Positions 24,481 to 33,411 of a DNA stretch of 64,000 bases are shown here, piece by piece. Every line of letters begins with the position of its first letter. The first letter of the stretch is position 1. Below the pieces are notes generated by a model. The model was not told the DNA's origin. It saw only the letters and a program-made list of their open reading frames with translations, and searched no databases. The stretch comes from Serratia plymuthica NBRC 102599 (GTDB taxonomy: Bacteria > Pseudomonadota > Gammaproteobacteria > Enterobacterales > Enterobacteriaceae), in contig NZ_BCTU01000028.1 in NCBI RefSeq assembly GCF_001590925.1, forward strand, positions 31,068 to 95,067. Reading direction: 5' to 3'. A program made the translations under genes and the position numbers.

Positions 24481-24993
24481 TTATTTCTTCTTGATGGCAA
24501 TGCTGTGATCGTGCTCACCGCAATCATGCTTGCTGTCGCAGGCTTCCACTTCAACACAGCCCGAACACAGGCCATGCGCTTCCACCACGCTGTGGCGCAG
24601 CACAAAACCCGACTCTTTCGCCAGTTTTTGCAGCGTTTCCTCCACCCCTTCGGTGGTGCGTTCAGTCACCTGAGCACAGCGATCGCAGATAAACAGCGCG
24701 GAGGTATGCATCGGTTGTTCGAAATGATGGCACAGCACGTAGCTGTTGGCCGACTCCACACGATGAATAAACCCTTGTTCCAACAAGAAATCCAGCGCGC
24801 GATAGACCGTTGGCGGTTTCGCCTGCGGTTCAGCCACGCGCAGCAGATCCAGCAGGTCATAAGCGCTGATGGCACCGGGTTGTTGTGCCATCAGGCGTAA
24901 CACTTCCAGCCGCTGCGGTGTCAGCCGCACATTGCGTTGCAGGCAGAGTTGTTCAGCCTGCGCCAGCAGTTTTTCCTGGGTGCTTGAGTTCAT
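24481..24993 (-). CDS. zur: Zinc uptake repressor Zur (Fur family)
   Basis: Zinc-responsive repressor of 170 residues from the ATG at 24993 (E. coli 171); it begins MNSSTQEKLLAQAEQLCLQR, as in E. coli, whereas the open frame extends 30 codons further upstream. The winged helix (LTPQRLEVLRLMAQ) precedes the dimerisation domain. Zinc ligands are visible as HHFEQPMH, CDRC (structural pair) and HGLCSGC followed by a second Cys pair. The His/Asp-rich tail (CDSKHDCGEHDH) may also bind metal. Confidence 0.96.
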   Translation of the reverse strand: MNSSTQEKLLAQAEQLCLQRNVRLTPQRLEVLRLMAQQPGAISAYDLLDLLRVAEPQAKPPTVYRALDFLLEQGFIHRVESANSYVLCHHFEQPMHTSALFICDRCAQVTERTTEGVEETLQKLAKESGFVLRHSVVEAHGLCSGCVEVEACDSKHDCGEHDHSIAIKKK

Positions 24994-25178
24994 GGCAAAT
25001 ATCCCGGTACGTAAAAAAACCGATTTTATCATGATTAAGCGCAATCGCCGAGAGTCGCCCCCTTTTCCGCTGAGAAGGAGCAACCTGATGCGGAGATACG
25101 GCTGGTGCGATGAAAAATGAGTGACCCTTCACGCGCTATGCCGGCATCTGAGCGGTGGGCAAGCGCCGTGATTTCTTC

Positions 25179-25937
25179 TCAGGTGGACAGTGAACGCTGC
25201 AAGCGCTCCGCCAGCCTGGTCATCTCCGCCGCAGGATTATGGCCAATCAGCATAAAGCTGTGGCTGCCATCGGCCCAATACACCACGTTCATCCCCTGGC
25301 GGCGTTCGCTTTGTGTGGACTCCGGCTTGCCCGGTTGCTGAATGATGCACAGCGCCAGCGGGCCAAACTGCGCGTCCAGCCAGGTCAACTGAGCAATGCG
25401 GCGATCGTCGTAAGCCAACACGCGGGCATTTTTCAGCTCAGCGCCGTTCAATGCCAGTTTGGGAGCGGGGAGGGCAATGCCGAGCCGTTCGCCGGTGTGC
25501 TGCAATTGACTGGCGAGTAACGCAGGGGCGCTATCGAAGCCCGCCAGCGTTTCCGGGGTGTAAAGCGCCATATATTGGGCCACCAGGCCGCGCCAGTTGT
25601 CTTCTGGCTGACTCGCTTGCAGCCAGGCGCGATCGCCTGCGACACCCAGCGCCAGAAAACCGACGGCAGCGGCAATCAGGGCACGGCGGCTGACGCCGCG
25701 TTGTGGGGCCGGCATGGCAAGTGGCCACCTGTCCTGCAGTTGTTGCACCGGTGCTTCATCCAGCAAAGGGGCGAACGCCTGTTTGAACGGCAGATTGCTG
25801 CGTTCCAGCAGCGACAAACGGTCGGCCAATGCCGGTTCGTCGACCAGGCGCTGTTCCAGGCTGCGGCGCTGCTGGGGATCCAGTTGATTGTCCAGATAGG
25901 CGACCAGCAGTTCATCCGCAGTATAGTATGAGCTCAT
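25179..25937 (-). CDS. Putative anti-sigma factor (membrane-anchored)
   Basis: 252 residues. The N-terminal ~50 residues (ADELLVAYLDNQLDPQQRRSLE) resemble anti-sigma domains that clamp ECF sigma factors, but no HxxxCxxC zinc motif is present. One membrane helix follows at about residues 84-102 (RRALIAAAVGFLALGVAG), then a ~150-residue periplasmic domain. Its ATG overlaps the sigma gene's TGA (ATGA), a typical sigma/anti-sigma coupling. I infer function from order and architecture. Confidence 0.75.
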   Translation of the reverse strand: MSSYYTADELLVAYLDNQLDPQQRRSLEQRLVDEPALADRLSLLERSNLPFKQAFAPLLDEAPVQQLQDRWPLAMPAPQRGVSRRALIAAAVGFLALGVAGDRAWLQASQPEDNWRGLVAQYMALYTPETLAGFDSAPALLASQLQHTGERLGIALPAPKLALNGAELKNARVLAYDDRRIAQLTWLDAQFGPLALCIIQQPGKPESTQSERRQGMNVVYWADGSHSFMLIGHNPAAEMTRLAERLQRSLST

Positions 25938-26449
25938 GATCGTTCTCCTTTTGACTGCGGGATATGGGGTTGCAGCACACTGTCGTTCGCAAGCTGTAGA
26001 CGTGCCGCTGCCAGGCGGCTCATGATGGTGCCGATAGGGACGCCCAGCACCTCGGCCGCTTCCCGGTAAGAAAGCTCCTCCACGTACACCAGGAACAGCG
26101 CATTGCGCTGTGCTTCCGGCAGGCGATTGACCCGCTGCATCACTTCATTGGCCCATATCGTATCTTCACCGTTTTCCTCGCCGGCCAGATCGTCGGCATC
26201 GACAAAACCCTGCCCCTGACGGATATGCCGGGCACGGACTTCGTTCAGCCAAATGGAATGCAGAATCGAAAACAGCCAGCGATCCATGCGCGAGCCCAAA
26301 GTAAACTGTGCGGCGCGCTCCAGCGCCCGCACACAGGTGGCTTGTACCAGATCGTCGGCGATATCCCGCCGGTGAGAGAGCACTAAACCATAGCGCCACA
26401 GGCGGGAAAGATACTGGCCGATTTCGTTGCGGATTGCGTCGTTGCTGAT
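25934..26449 (-). CDS. ECF-type RNA polymerase sigma factor, apparently with an AUC start
   Basis: Sigma-70-family factor. Region 2 is visible as RRDIADDLVQATCVRALERA and DRWLFSILHSIWLNE, region 4 as LPEAQRNALFLVYVEELSYR and then EAAEVLGVPIGTIMSRLAAAR. The only standard in-frame start is GTG at 26383, which has no ribosome site and would cut off the first helix of region 2 (YLSRLWRYGLVL). Reading upstream, a perfect GGAGG (26459-26455) stands five bases before ATC at 26449, giving 171 residues beginning (M)SNDAIRNEIGQY. No ATG, GTG or TTG lies between the preceding TAG and that point. Either an AUC start or a start-codon mutation is implied. Confidence 0.8.
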   Translation of the reverse strand: MSNDAIRNEIGQYLSRLWRYGLVLSHRRDIADDLVQATCVRALERAAQFTLGSRMDRWLFSILHSIWLNEVRARHIRQGQGFVDADDLAGEENGEDTIWANEVMQRVNRLPEAQRNALFLVYVEELSYREAAEVLGVPIGTIMSRLAAARLQLANDSVLQPHIPQSKGERS

Positions 26450-26472
26450 GCTCGCCTCCGGGCCTGGCTACC

Positions 26473-27006
26473 TTATGATTCGGGATGGTGATCTATGGCT
26501 GCCGCCAGGTCGCGGTACTCTTCGCAACCGGTGCCGCACAGCGACTGGATCACCTTGAGCTGCTCTTTCGCCAGGTCCGGGCGACCTTTCACCATATAGG
26601 CTTCACCCAAGTATTCGCGGACTTTTGGGTAGTTGGGATCGAGCGCTACTGATTTTAAATAGTAGCCGATGCCTTCATCCGTGCGTCCGAGCTTGCGGGT
26701 GGCGTAACCCCGGTAGTTCAATGCCACGGCGGTGTTGGGGTTTTTCAGAGTGTTCAGCACGTCGAGGGCATCCTGATAGCGGCCGCTTTTCGCCAGCGCA
26801 TAGGCGTAGTTCGCCCGATCGTTGTCGCCGATCATGCTGCTTTTATCCACCATGCAGGTCTTGGTTTTTGTGTCGTATATCTGGCCTTTCGGGCAGGTTG
26901 GCGTGGTTTGGCCGCTGCCGTCACCCCCCATCGCCAGGGCCGCGCCGGAAAACAGCACAGAGCCGGCAATCACGGGCAGCAACAGGCGTTTAACGAAACT
27001 GTTCAT
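26473..27006 (-). CDS. Secreted tetratricopeptide-repeat protein
   Basis: 177 residues with a signal peptide (MNSFVKRLLLPVIAGSVLFS, cleavage near ALA). The mature protein has two cysteine pairs, CPKGQIYDTKTKTC near the N-terminus and CGTGC near the end, and in between TPR-like units (ANYAYALAKSGRYQDALDVL; ALNYRGYATRKLGRTDEGIG; VREYLGEAYMVKGRPDLAKE). It is the first gene of an operon with the sigma and anti-sigma genes; its stop is 23 bases from the proposed sigma start. Function unknown; a periplasmic sensor or client of the sigma circuit is a guess. Confidence 0.8.
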   Translation of the reverse strand: MNSFVKRLLLPVIAGSVLFSGAALAMGGDGSGQTTPTCPKGQIYDTKTKTCMVDKSSMIGDNDRANYAYALAKSGRYQDALDVLNTLKNPNTAVALNYRGYATRKLGRTDEGIGYYLKSVALDPNYPKVREYLGEAYMVKGRPDLAKEQLKVIQSLCGTGCEEYRDLAAAIDHHPES

Positions 27007-27209
27007 GGTTTTTTCCTCATTGGAAGGGAGGCGAGTTGCCCCCTTGGTGAGAGAACACCTGAAGGCGCGTTTTTATTCGTTTTTTCTTTTTCTTTTTGGC
27101 CTGATGGCACGGCGGTTTTCCCAATGCCGTCGATTGTCGTTATAATAGCCGTTTGCGGCAGCATGCCGTTCGTTGAATCCCAGACAGATCAGGTAGCCAG
27201 TAACTCAGC

Positions 27210-28220
27210 ATGACGACAGACAACCACGCCTCAAAATATGCCGCCAATCGTTTCTCCATTGCGCCGATGCTCGACTGGACCGATCGTCATTGCCGATACT
27301 TCCACCGCCTGCTGACCAAAGAAACGCTGCTGTACACCGAAATGGTGACCACCGGCGCGATTATTCACGGCAAGGGCGACTATCTGGCCTACAGCGAAGA
27401 AGAGCACCCGGTGGCGTTGCAACTGGGCGGCAGCGATCCGGCTGCGCTGGCGCACTGCGCCAAACTGGCCGAACAGCGCGGTTACGACGAGATTAACCTC
27501 AACGTCGGTTGCCCGTCCGATCGCGTACAAAACGGCATGTTCGGCGCCTGTCTGATGGGGCAGGCAACGCTGGTTGCCGACTGTATCAAGGCGATGCGCG
27601 ACGTGGTGTCGATCCCGGTGACGGTCAAGACCCGCATCGGCATCGACGACCAGGACAGCTACGAGTTTCTGTGCGATTTTATCGCCACCGTCGCCGGGCG
27701 CGGCGAGTGCGATATGTTTACTATCCATGCGCGCAAGGCCTGGTTGTCCGGCCTCAGCCCGAAAGAAAACCGTGAAGTGCCGCCGCTGGACTATCCGCGC
27801 GTGTACCAACTGAAACGGGATTTCCCGCAGTTGACTCTCGCCATCAACGGCGGTGTGAAAACGCTGGAAGAAGCAAAGCAGCATCTGGAGCATCTGGATG
27901 GCGTGATGATGGGGCGCGAGGCTTATCAGAATCCGGGCATTTTGGCGCGGGTCGACAGCGAGCTGTTTGGTCGCCAGACCGAGGTCATGGACAGCGTGGC
28001 GATTATCGAATCGCTGTATCCGTATATTGAACGTGAGCTGTCGAACGGTACCTATTTGGGGCACATCACCCGCCATATCCTCGGCCTGTTCCAGGGCGTG
28101 CCGGGGGCGCGCCAGTGGCGTCGCCATCTGAGCGAGAACGCCCACAAACCGGGCGCCGATGCGCGCGTGGTGGAAGCTGCGCTGGATCTGGTTCGTCTGC
28201 CGCGTACCGAAGTGGCGTAA
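27210..28220 (+). CDS. dusA: tRNA-dihydrouridine(20/20a) synthase
   Basis: FMN enzyme reducing uridine 20/20a of tRNA. 336 residues; starts [20 protein letters not shown] and carries the Dus signatures [34 protein letters not shown] with the catalytic Cys, and the FMN-phosphate region [11 protein letters not shown] plus [10 protein letters not shown]. In E. coli it is also next to zur; here the sigma operon is inserted between. Confidence 0.96.
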   Translation: MTTDNHASKYAANRFSIAPMLDWTDRHCRYFHRLLTKETLLYTEMVTTGAIIHGKGDYLAYSEEEHPVALQLGGSDPAALAHCAKLAEQRGYDEINLNVGCPSDRVQNGMFGACLMGQATLVADCIKAMRDVVSIPVTVKTRIGIDDQDSYEFLCDFIATVAGRGECDMFTIHARKAWLSGLSPKENREVPPLDYPRVYQLKRDFPQLTLAINGGVKTLEEAKQHLEHLDGVMMGREAYQNPGILARVDSELFGRQTEVMDSVAIIESLYPYIERELSNGTYLGHITRHILGLFQGVPGARQWRRHLSENAHKPGADARVVEAALDLVRLPRTEVA

Positions 28221-28234
28221 TACGCAAAGAATTT

Positions 28235-28255
28235 GACTAACAGTTAGTCTTTTTC
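28235..28255 (+). terminator. Weak terminator after dusA
   Basis: GACTAA-CAG-TTAGTC followed by TTTTTC, 15 bases after the dusA stop. The stem is short and AT-rich; a regulator site for pspG is an alternative. Confidence 0.45.
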
Positions 28256-28322
28256 ATCAGGCATTCAGCGCTCTGCTGTTTGCCTGTTTTTATATTTCAA
28301 CTACTTATCTTTTCCGCCGTTC

Positions 28323-28337
28323 TGGCACGCATCTTGT
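28323..28337 (+). promoter_or_regulatory. Sigma-54 promoter of pspG
   Basis: TGGCACG-CATC-TTGT matches the -24/-12 consensus (TGGCAC-N5-TTGC/T), 40 bases before the pspG ATG. In E. coli pspG is transcribed by sigma-54 with PspF, so phage-shock control is expected. Confidence 0.88.
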
Positions 28338-28376
28338 AATACTCCTGCAGAGACTTTGTTTTGCGAAGGAGCAATC

Positions 28377-28595
28377 ATGTTAGAACTCTTCTTTCTCATT
28401 GGCTTTGTAGTGATGCTGATGGTGACCGGAATTTCGCTGCTGGGCGTCTTCGCCGCGTTACTGGTCGCGGCGGCGTTTATGCTGCTGGGCGGCCTGCTGG
28501 CGATAGTGATCAAGCTGCTGCCCTGGTTGATTTTGGCGGTGGTGGGCGTTTGGATATACCGTTCGATGCAGAAGCCGCAAATACGTCGTTACTGA
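28377..28595 (+). CDS. pspG: Phage-shock protein PspG
   Basis: Small inner-membrane protein of 72 residues with two to three hydrophobic segments; begins MLELFFLIGFVVMLMVTGIS, nearly as in E. coli. I use the ATG at 28377 behind AAGGAGCAATC and not the TTG frame start 21 bases upstream. Effector of the phage-shock response to inner-membrane damage; control is by the sigma-54 promoter just upstream. Confidence 0.95.
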   Translation: MLELFFLIGFVVMLMVTGISLLGVFAALLVAAAFMLLGGLLAIVIKLLPWLILAVVGVWIYRSMQKPQIRRY

Positions 28596-28901
28596 TTTTT
28601 TGTCGAGTAATCAGGCAGTCACGCTGAAATTTGCGTAACGAATGCATCGTGAATGCGGCGACGATCACACCTTGGTGTTTTAAATGCGAATGCGGCACAT
28701 TAAGCGTGTTTTTTGCGTTTAGGGGCTGGTAGGATATTTGTCGATGCAGCGATGCGACCTATTTCATCACCGCAAGAGACAATAATACCCAATACGAGCG
28801 TTGCTGAAGCAACCCCCTGTCTCTGGCGGACTCTGCTCTACCCCTACAAATGCAGTAAATAGAAAGGGCTCCTTACGGAGCCCTTTTCTTTTGCCTGGGG
28901 A
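28596..28901. other. pspG-qor gap with a strong bidirectional terminator
   Basis: No protein gene seen. AAAGGGCTCC-TTAC-GGAGCCCTTTTCTTTT (28863-28890) ends qor on the minus strand and would also end any plus-strand RNA. Upstream of it lies a small hairpin GTTGCT-GA-AGCAAC near 28800, so a short plus-strand RNA is possible but unproven. Confidence 0.6.
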
Positions 28902-29885
28902 TCAAGGGATCAGCAGGCTTGAACCGCTGGTATTGCGGCTTTCCAGCACCTCATGCGCACGTTGCGCATCGGCCAGCGCAAATTTTTGCTCTTCTTTTAC
29001 GTCGACCTTGATGGCGCCACTGCCGATCAACGAGAACAGTTCATTGCTGGCGAACTGCAACTCCGCGCGGTTAGTGACGTAACCGTTGAGCGAAGGGCGG
29101 GTGACGTACAGCGAACCTTTCTGGTTCAGCAATGCCAGATCGACGCCGGTTACCGGGCCAGAGGCGTTGCCGAAGCTGACCATCAGCCCACGGCGCTTCA
29201 GGCTATTGAGTGAGGCCTGCCAGGTGCTTTGGCCCACCGAATCGTACACCACGCCGACTTTTTCGCCCTGCGTCAGTTCAGACACGCGCTGGGCGATATC
29301 TTCTTGATGGTAATTGATGGTCGCCCAGGCGCCGGCGCGTTTAGCCAGTTCAGCTTTTTCGTCAGAACCGACGCTGCCGATAAGCTTTGCGCCGAGCGCC
29401 TTGGCCCACTGGCAGGCAATCAACCCGACGCCGCCTGCGGCGGCATGGAACAGGAACACTTCGCCCGGCTGCACTTCATGGGTTTGGCGCAGCAGATAAT
29501 GTACCGTCAGCCCTTTCAAAAACGAGGCGGCACCCTGCTCAAAGCTCAGGTTGTGCGGCAGGATCGCCACTTTCTCTACCGAAACATTGTGAACGTCGCT
29601 GTAGGCGCCGAGTGACGATTGGGCGTAAACCACGCGGTCGCCCGGTTTCACCGCGCTGACGCCGGCGCCTACCTTGATCACCACGCCGGCCGCTTCGGTG
29701 CCCAACCCGCTTGGCAGGCTGGCGGGTGCATAGAGGCCGCTGCGAATATAGGTATCGATGTAGTTGATGCCGATCGCCTTATTCTCAACCTGTACCTCAC
29801 CGGCTGCCGGATCGATAGGTGTAAAATCAACGTATTGCAACACTTCCGGGCCGCCGGTGGCGGAGAATTGAATGCGCTTTGCCAT
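28902..29885 (-). CDS. qor: NADPH:quinone oxidoreductase
   Basis: Zinc-independent medium-chain reductase of 327 residues (E. coli Qor 327). Begins MAKRIQFSATGGPEVLQYVD; the nucleotide site is AAAGGVGLIACQWAKALGAK (about residues 149-168) and the quinone reductase signature LLRQTHEVQPGEVFLFH precedes it. No structural or catalytic zinc ligands. Divergent from dnaB, as in E. coli. Confidence 0.95.
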   Translation of the reverse strand: MAKRIQFSATGGPEVLQYVDFTPIDPAAGEVQVENKAIGINYIDTYIRSGLYAPASLPSGLGTEAAGVVIKVGAGVSAVKPGDRVVYAQSSLGAYSDVHNVSVEKVAILPHNLSFEQGAASFLKGLTVHYLLRQTHEVQPGEVFLFHAAAGGVGLIACQWAKALGAKLIGSVGSDEKAELAKRAGAWATINYHQEDIAQRVSELTQGEKVGVVYDSVGQSTWQASLNSLKRRGLMVSFGNASGPVTGVDLALLNQKGSLYVTRPSLNGYVTNRAELQFASNELFSLIGSGAIKVDVKEEQKFALADAQRAHEVLESRNTSGSSLLIP

Positions 29886-30065
29886 TTCATTACCTCGTTG
29901 GGGTGTTTGATTTCACCCTACGCGTTTTAGTATCGACGATCCAGTTTAGCCGGGTGCGGATTGATACCTTTTTTGCATCGGTTATGCCGCGGGAATCACA
30001 GATAAAAATCACGTATACTCTCGCGTCAGGATTCTCCATTCGCAACCGGATAAAGAATACGCTTC

Positions 30066-31490
30066 ATGGCAGGAAAAAAACCAACCAACAAAACTTACGC
30101 GGACGAAGCCAGAGATCGCCCTCGAGATCGCCAGATGGAAGGGCTGAAGATGCCGCCACATTCGCTGGAGGCGGAACAGTCCGTGTTGGGCGGTTTGATG
30201 CTGGATAACGAACGCTGGGATAACGTATCGGAACGCGTGGTCTCCAACGATTTCTTCAGCCGCCCGCACCGCCTGATCTTTACCGAGATGCAGCGGCTGT
30301 TGGAAATGAGCCGGCCTATCGATCTGATCACCCTGTCCGAATCGCTCGAGCAGCGCGGCGAACTGGATTCGGTGGGCGGTTTCGCCTATCTGGCCGAGCT
30401 GTCGAAAAACACCCCAAGTGCCGCCAACATCGGTGCTTATGCCGACATCGTGCGTGAACGAGCGGTCGTGCGCGAAATGATCTCGGTAGCCAACGAGATC
30501 GCCGACGCCGGTTATGATCCGCAGGGCCGCAGCAGCGAAGATCTGCTCGACCTGGCCGAATCGCGGGTATTCCAGATCGCGGAAAATCGCGCCAGTAAAG
30601 ATGAAGGCCCGAAAGGCATCGAGCGTATTCTGGAAGACACCGTTTCGCGTATCGAGCAGCTGTATCAGCAGCCGCACGACGGCGTTACCGGGGTAGACAC
30701 CGGCTATCAGGATCTCAACAAGAAAACCGCCGGTTTGCAAAAATCGGACCTGATCATCGTCGCCGCCCGTCCTTCGATGGGTAAAACCACTTTCGCCATG
30801 AACCTGTGCGAACACGCCGCGATGACGCAGGAAAAGCCGGTGCTGATCTTCAGCCTGGAGATGCCCGGCAACCAGATCATGATGCGTATGCTGGCGTCGC
30901 TGTCGCGCGTCGACCAGACGCGCATCCGTACCGGCCAGCTCGACGACGAGGACTGGGCGCGCATTTCCAGCACCATGGGCATCCTGCTGGAGAAGCGCAA
31001 TATGTACATTGACGACTCCTCTGGCTTGACGCCAACCGAAGTGCGCTCCCGCGCGCGCCGTATTTTCCGCGAACATGACGGCCTCAGCCTGATCATGATC
31101 GACTACCTGCAGCTGATGCGTGTGCCGGCCCTGTCCGACAACCGTACGCTGGAAATCGCCGAAATCTCCCGTTCGCTGAAGGCGCTGGCGAAAGAGCTGC
31201 AGGTGCCGGTGGTGGCGCTGTCGCAGCTGAACCGAAGCCTGGAGCAGCGCGCCGACAAACGCCCGGTCAACTCAGACCTGCGTGAGTCCGGTTCCATCGA
31301 GCAGGATGCCGACCTGATCATGTTCATCTACCGTGATGAGGTTTATCACGAGAACAGCGACATGAAAGGGATTGCCGAAATTATTCTGGGTAAACAGCGT
31401 AACGGCCCGATCGGTACCGTGCGCCTTACCTTTAACGGCCAGTGGTCGCGTTTCGATAACTACGCGGGGCCACAATATGATGATGAATAA
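30066..31490 (+). CDS. dnaB: Replicative DNA helicase
   Basis: Hexameric 5'-3' helicase of the replication fork, 474 residues (E. coli 471). N-terminal DnaG-interacting domain (PPHSLEAEQSVLGGLML), then the RecA-like core with Walker A ARPSMGKTTFA (about residue 233), Walker B LIMIDYLQLM, SQLNRSLEQR and the arginine-finger region RESGSIEQDADLIMFIYR. No intein. Followed by alr after 17 bases. Confidence 0.98.
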   Translation: MAGKKPTNKTYADEARDRPRDRQMEGLKMPPHSLEAEQSVLGGLMLDNERWDNVSERVVSNDFFSRPHRLIFTEMQRLLEMSRPIDLITLSESLEQRGELDSVGGFAYLAELSKNTPSAANIGAYADIVRERAVVREMISVANEIADAGYDPQGRSSEDLLDLAESRVFQIAENRASKDEGPKGIERILEDTVSRIEQLYQQPHDGVTGVDTGYQDLNKKTAGLQKSDLIIVAARPSMGKTTFAMNLCEHAAMTQEKPVLIFSLEMPGNQIMMRMLASLSRVDQTRIRTGQLDDEDWARISSTMGILLEKRNMYIDDSSGLTPTEVRSRARRIFREHDGLSLIMIDYLQLMRVPALSDNRTLEIAEISRSLKALAKELQVPVVALSQLNRSLEQRADKRPVNSDLRESGSIEQDADLIMFIYRDEVYHENSDMKGIAEIILGKQRNGPIGTVRLTFNGQWSRFDNYAGPQYDDE

Positions 31491-31507
31491 TCAGCTAAGG
31501 AACTGAA

Positions 31508-32587
31508 ATGAAAGCGGCAACCGCTGTAATCGACCGCCGCGCTCTGCGACATAATCTGCAACAGGTGCGCCGCCAGGCGCCGCAAAGCCGCCTGATTGCC
31601 GTTGTGAAAGCAAACGCTTATGGACATGGCCTGCTGGAAACAGCCCACACTCTGCAAGACGCCGACTGCTACGGCGTGGCGCGCATTGGCGAGGCGCTGA
31701 TGTTGCGCTCCGGCGGCATCGTGAAACCGATCCTGCTGCTGGAAGGCTTTTTCTGCGCTGAAGATCTGCCGGTGCTGGTGGCGAATAACATCGAAACCGC
31801 AGTGCACAGCATCGAACAGCTTGAAGCGCTGGAGCAGGCCGAGCTGGCGCGCCCGGTGCCGGTATGGATGAAGCTCGATACCGGCATGCACCGCCTGGGC
31901 GTGCGTCCGGAACAGGCTGAGGCGTTTTATCAGCGTCTGAGCGCCTGCCGTAACGTGGCGCAGCCGGTCAATATCATGAGCCACTTCAGCCGCGCCGATG
32001 AACCGGACTCTGACGCTACGCTCAAGCAAATGCAGTGTTTCGAAAGTTTTGTCCGTGGCAAGCCGGGCCAGCGCTCTATCGCCGCTTCGGGCGGCACCTT
32101 GCTGTGGCCGGATGCGCACAATGACTGGGTGCGGCCGGGCATTATCCTGTACGGCGTTTCTCCGATGGAGGATGCCTGCGGCAGCCAGTTTGATCTGCAG
32201 CCGGCGATGACGCTGAAGTCCAACCTGATTGCGGTGCGCGACCACAAGGCCGGCGAGTCGGTGGGTTACGGCGGCACCTGGGTGAGCGAAGGCGACACCC
32301 GGCTGGGCGTGGTGGCGATGGGTTACGGTGATGGTTACCCGCGCAGTGCGCCCTCCGGTACCCCGGTATGGCTTAATGGCCGCGAAGTGCCGGTGGTCGG
32401 CCGGGTATCTATGGACATGATTTCGGTCGATCTCGGGCCAAACGCTACCGATAAGGTCGGTGATGAAGTGGTGCTATGGGGCAAGGCGTTGCCGGTTGAG
32501 CGCATTGCTGCCTGTACCGGCATCAGCGCCTATGAGCTGATTACCAAGCTGACGCAGCGCGTGGCGATGGAATATATCGGCGAATAA
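31508..32587 (+). CDS. alr: Alanine racemase
   Basis: PLP enzyme making D-alanine for peptidoglycan. 359 residues, as in E. coli. The PLP Lys34 lies in [11 protein letters not shown]; the second catalytic base Tyr lies in [11 protein letters not shown] (about residue 255); [13 protein letters not shown] is the C-terminal signature. Probably cotranscribed with dnaB. Confidence 0.97.
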   Translation: MKAATAVIDRRALRHNLQQVRRQAPQSRLIAVVKANAYGHGLLETAHTLQDADCYGVARIGEALMLRSGGIVKPILLLEGFFCAEDLPVLVANNIETAVHSIEQLEALEQAELARPVPVWMKLDTGMHRLGVRPEQAEAFYQRLSACRNVAQPVNIMSHFSRADEPDSDATLKQMQCFESFVRGKPGQRSIAASGGTLLWPDAHNDWVRPGIILYGVSPMEDACGSQFDLQPAMTLKSNLIAVRDHKAGESVGYGGTWVSEGDTRLGVVAMGYGDGYPRSAPSGTPVWLNGREVPVVGRVSMDMISVDLGPNATDKVGDEVVLWGKALPVERIAACTGISAYELITKLTQRVAMEYIGE

Positions 32588-32595
32588 CCTGTCGT

Positions 32596-32616
32596 GGGCC
32601 GGCAAGGTGCCGGCCC
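32596..32616. terminator. Hairpin between convergent alr and the pheC-like gene
   Basis: GGGCCGGC-AAGGT-GCCGGCCC; no long T-run on either side but placed midway between convergent genes. Confidence 0.65.
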
Positions 32617-32630
32617 TAATCTTCAACGCG

Positions 32631-33398
32631 TTACTTCTTTACCGCCAGCCACTGATCGATAATGCTCTGATACTCGCCGGTCGCTTTGGCCAGGTGCAGC
32701 CACTGATCCACATACAGCTTCCAGCTCAGATCATCACGCGGCAACATATAGGCCTTCTCGCCGTATTGCAGCGGTTTGTCCGGATTGACCGCGCACAGTT
32801 TCGGATAGTGTTTTTGCTGATACAGCGCCTCGGAAGCGTCGGTAATCATCACATCGGCTTTCTTGTCCACTAACTGCTGAAAAATACCCACGTTATCATG
32901 GGTCAACGTCAGCTTGGCGTCGGGCAGGTAAGCATGTACGAACGCTTCGTTGGTGCCGCCAGCCGGTTCCAGCAGGCGCACGGACGCCTTGTTGATCTGC
33001 TCGACCGTCCGGTATTTCTTCACGTCGGTGCAGCGCACCAGCGGGATTTTGCCGTCGGTATCCAGCTTATCGGCGAAGAACACCTGTTTTTGCCGCTGTA
33101 GCGTGACGGAAATGCCGCCCATGGCGATGTCGCATTTGCCGGCGACAAAGTCCGGCGTCAGGGTTTTCCAACTGGTTTTCACCCACTTCACTTTGGCGCC
33201 CAGGCTCTTGGCCAACGATTCCGCCATGGCGATATCAATGCCTTCGTAGCTGCCGTCTTCCTTCAAAAAGGTGTAGGGCTTGTAATCGCCGGTGGTGCAC
33301 ACTTCCAGCGTGCCCTGTTGTGTCACCTTATCCAGATGGGATTGGGCGCTGGCGCTCCCTGCGGCGACCAGCAGTGCGAGAGGTAATAGCTTTTTCAT
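32631..33398 (-). CDS. pheC: Periplasmic cyclohexadienyl dehydratase (PheC type), solute-binding-protein fold
   Basis: 255 residues with a signal peptide (MKKLLPLALLVAAGSASAQ); the ATG at 33398 is preferred because it opens that peptide. The fold is that of amino-acid-binding SBP3 proteins, but the detailed pattern is that of PheC enzymes: TTGDYKPYTF, FVAGKCDIAMGGISVTLQRQ, PAGGTNEAF (about 145-153) and TDASEA with Glu190, aligning with the catalytic Glu of Pseudomonas PheC. PheC converts prephenate/arogenate to phenylpyruvate/phenylalanine in the periplasm. A plain binding protein is the alternative, but no ABC permease or ATPase gene is nearby. Thirteen bases downstream of an aromatic permease gene. 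Confidence 0.75.
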   Translation of the reverse strand: MKKLLPLALLVAAGSASAQSHLDKVTQQGTLEVCTTGDYKPYTFLKEDGSYEGIDIAMAESLAKSLGAKVKWVKTSWKTLTPDFVAGKCDIAMGGISVTLQRQKQVFFADKLDTDGKIPLVRCTDVKKYRTVEQINKASVRLLEPAGGTNEAFVHAYLPDAKLTLTHDNVGIFQQLVDKKADVMITDASEALYQQKHYPKLCAVNPDKPLQYGEKAYMLPRDDLSWKLYVDQWLHLAKATGEYQSIIDQWLAVKK

Positions 33399-33411
33399 CT
33401 GTTTCCCTTGC

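Noticed and set aside
32631..33398. Ordinary ABC amino-acid-binding protein
   Set aside because: No ABC permease or ATPase genes are present and the GGTNE and TDASEA motifs follow PheC; kept as an alternative in the entry.
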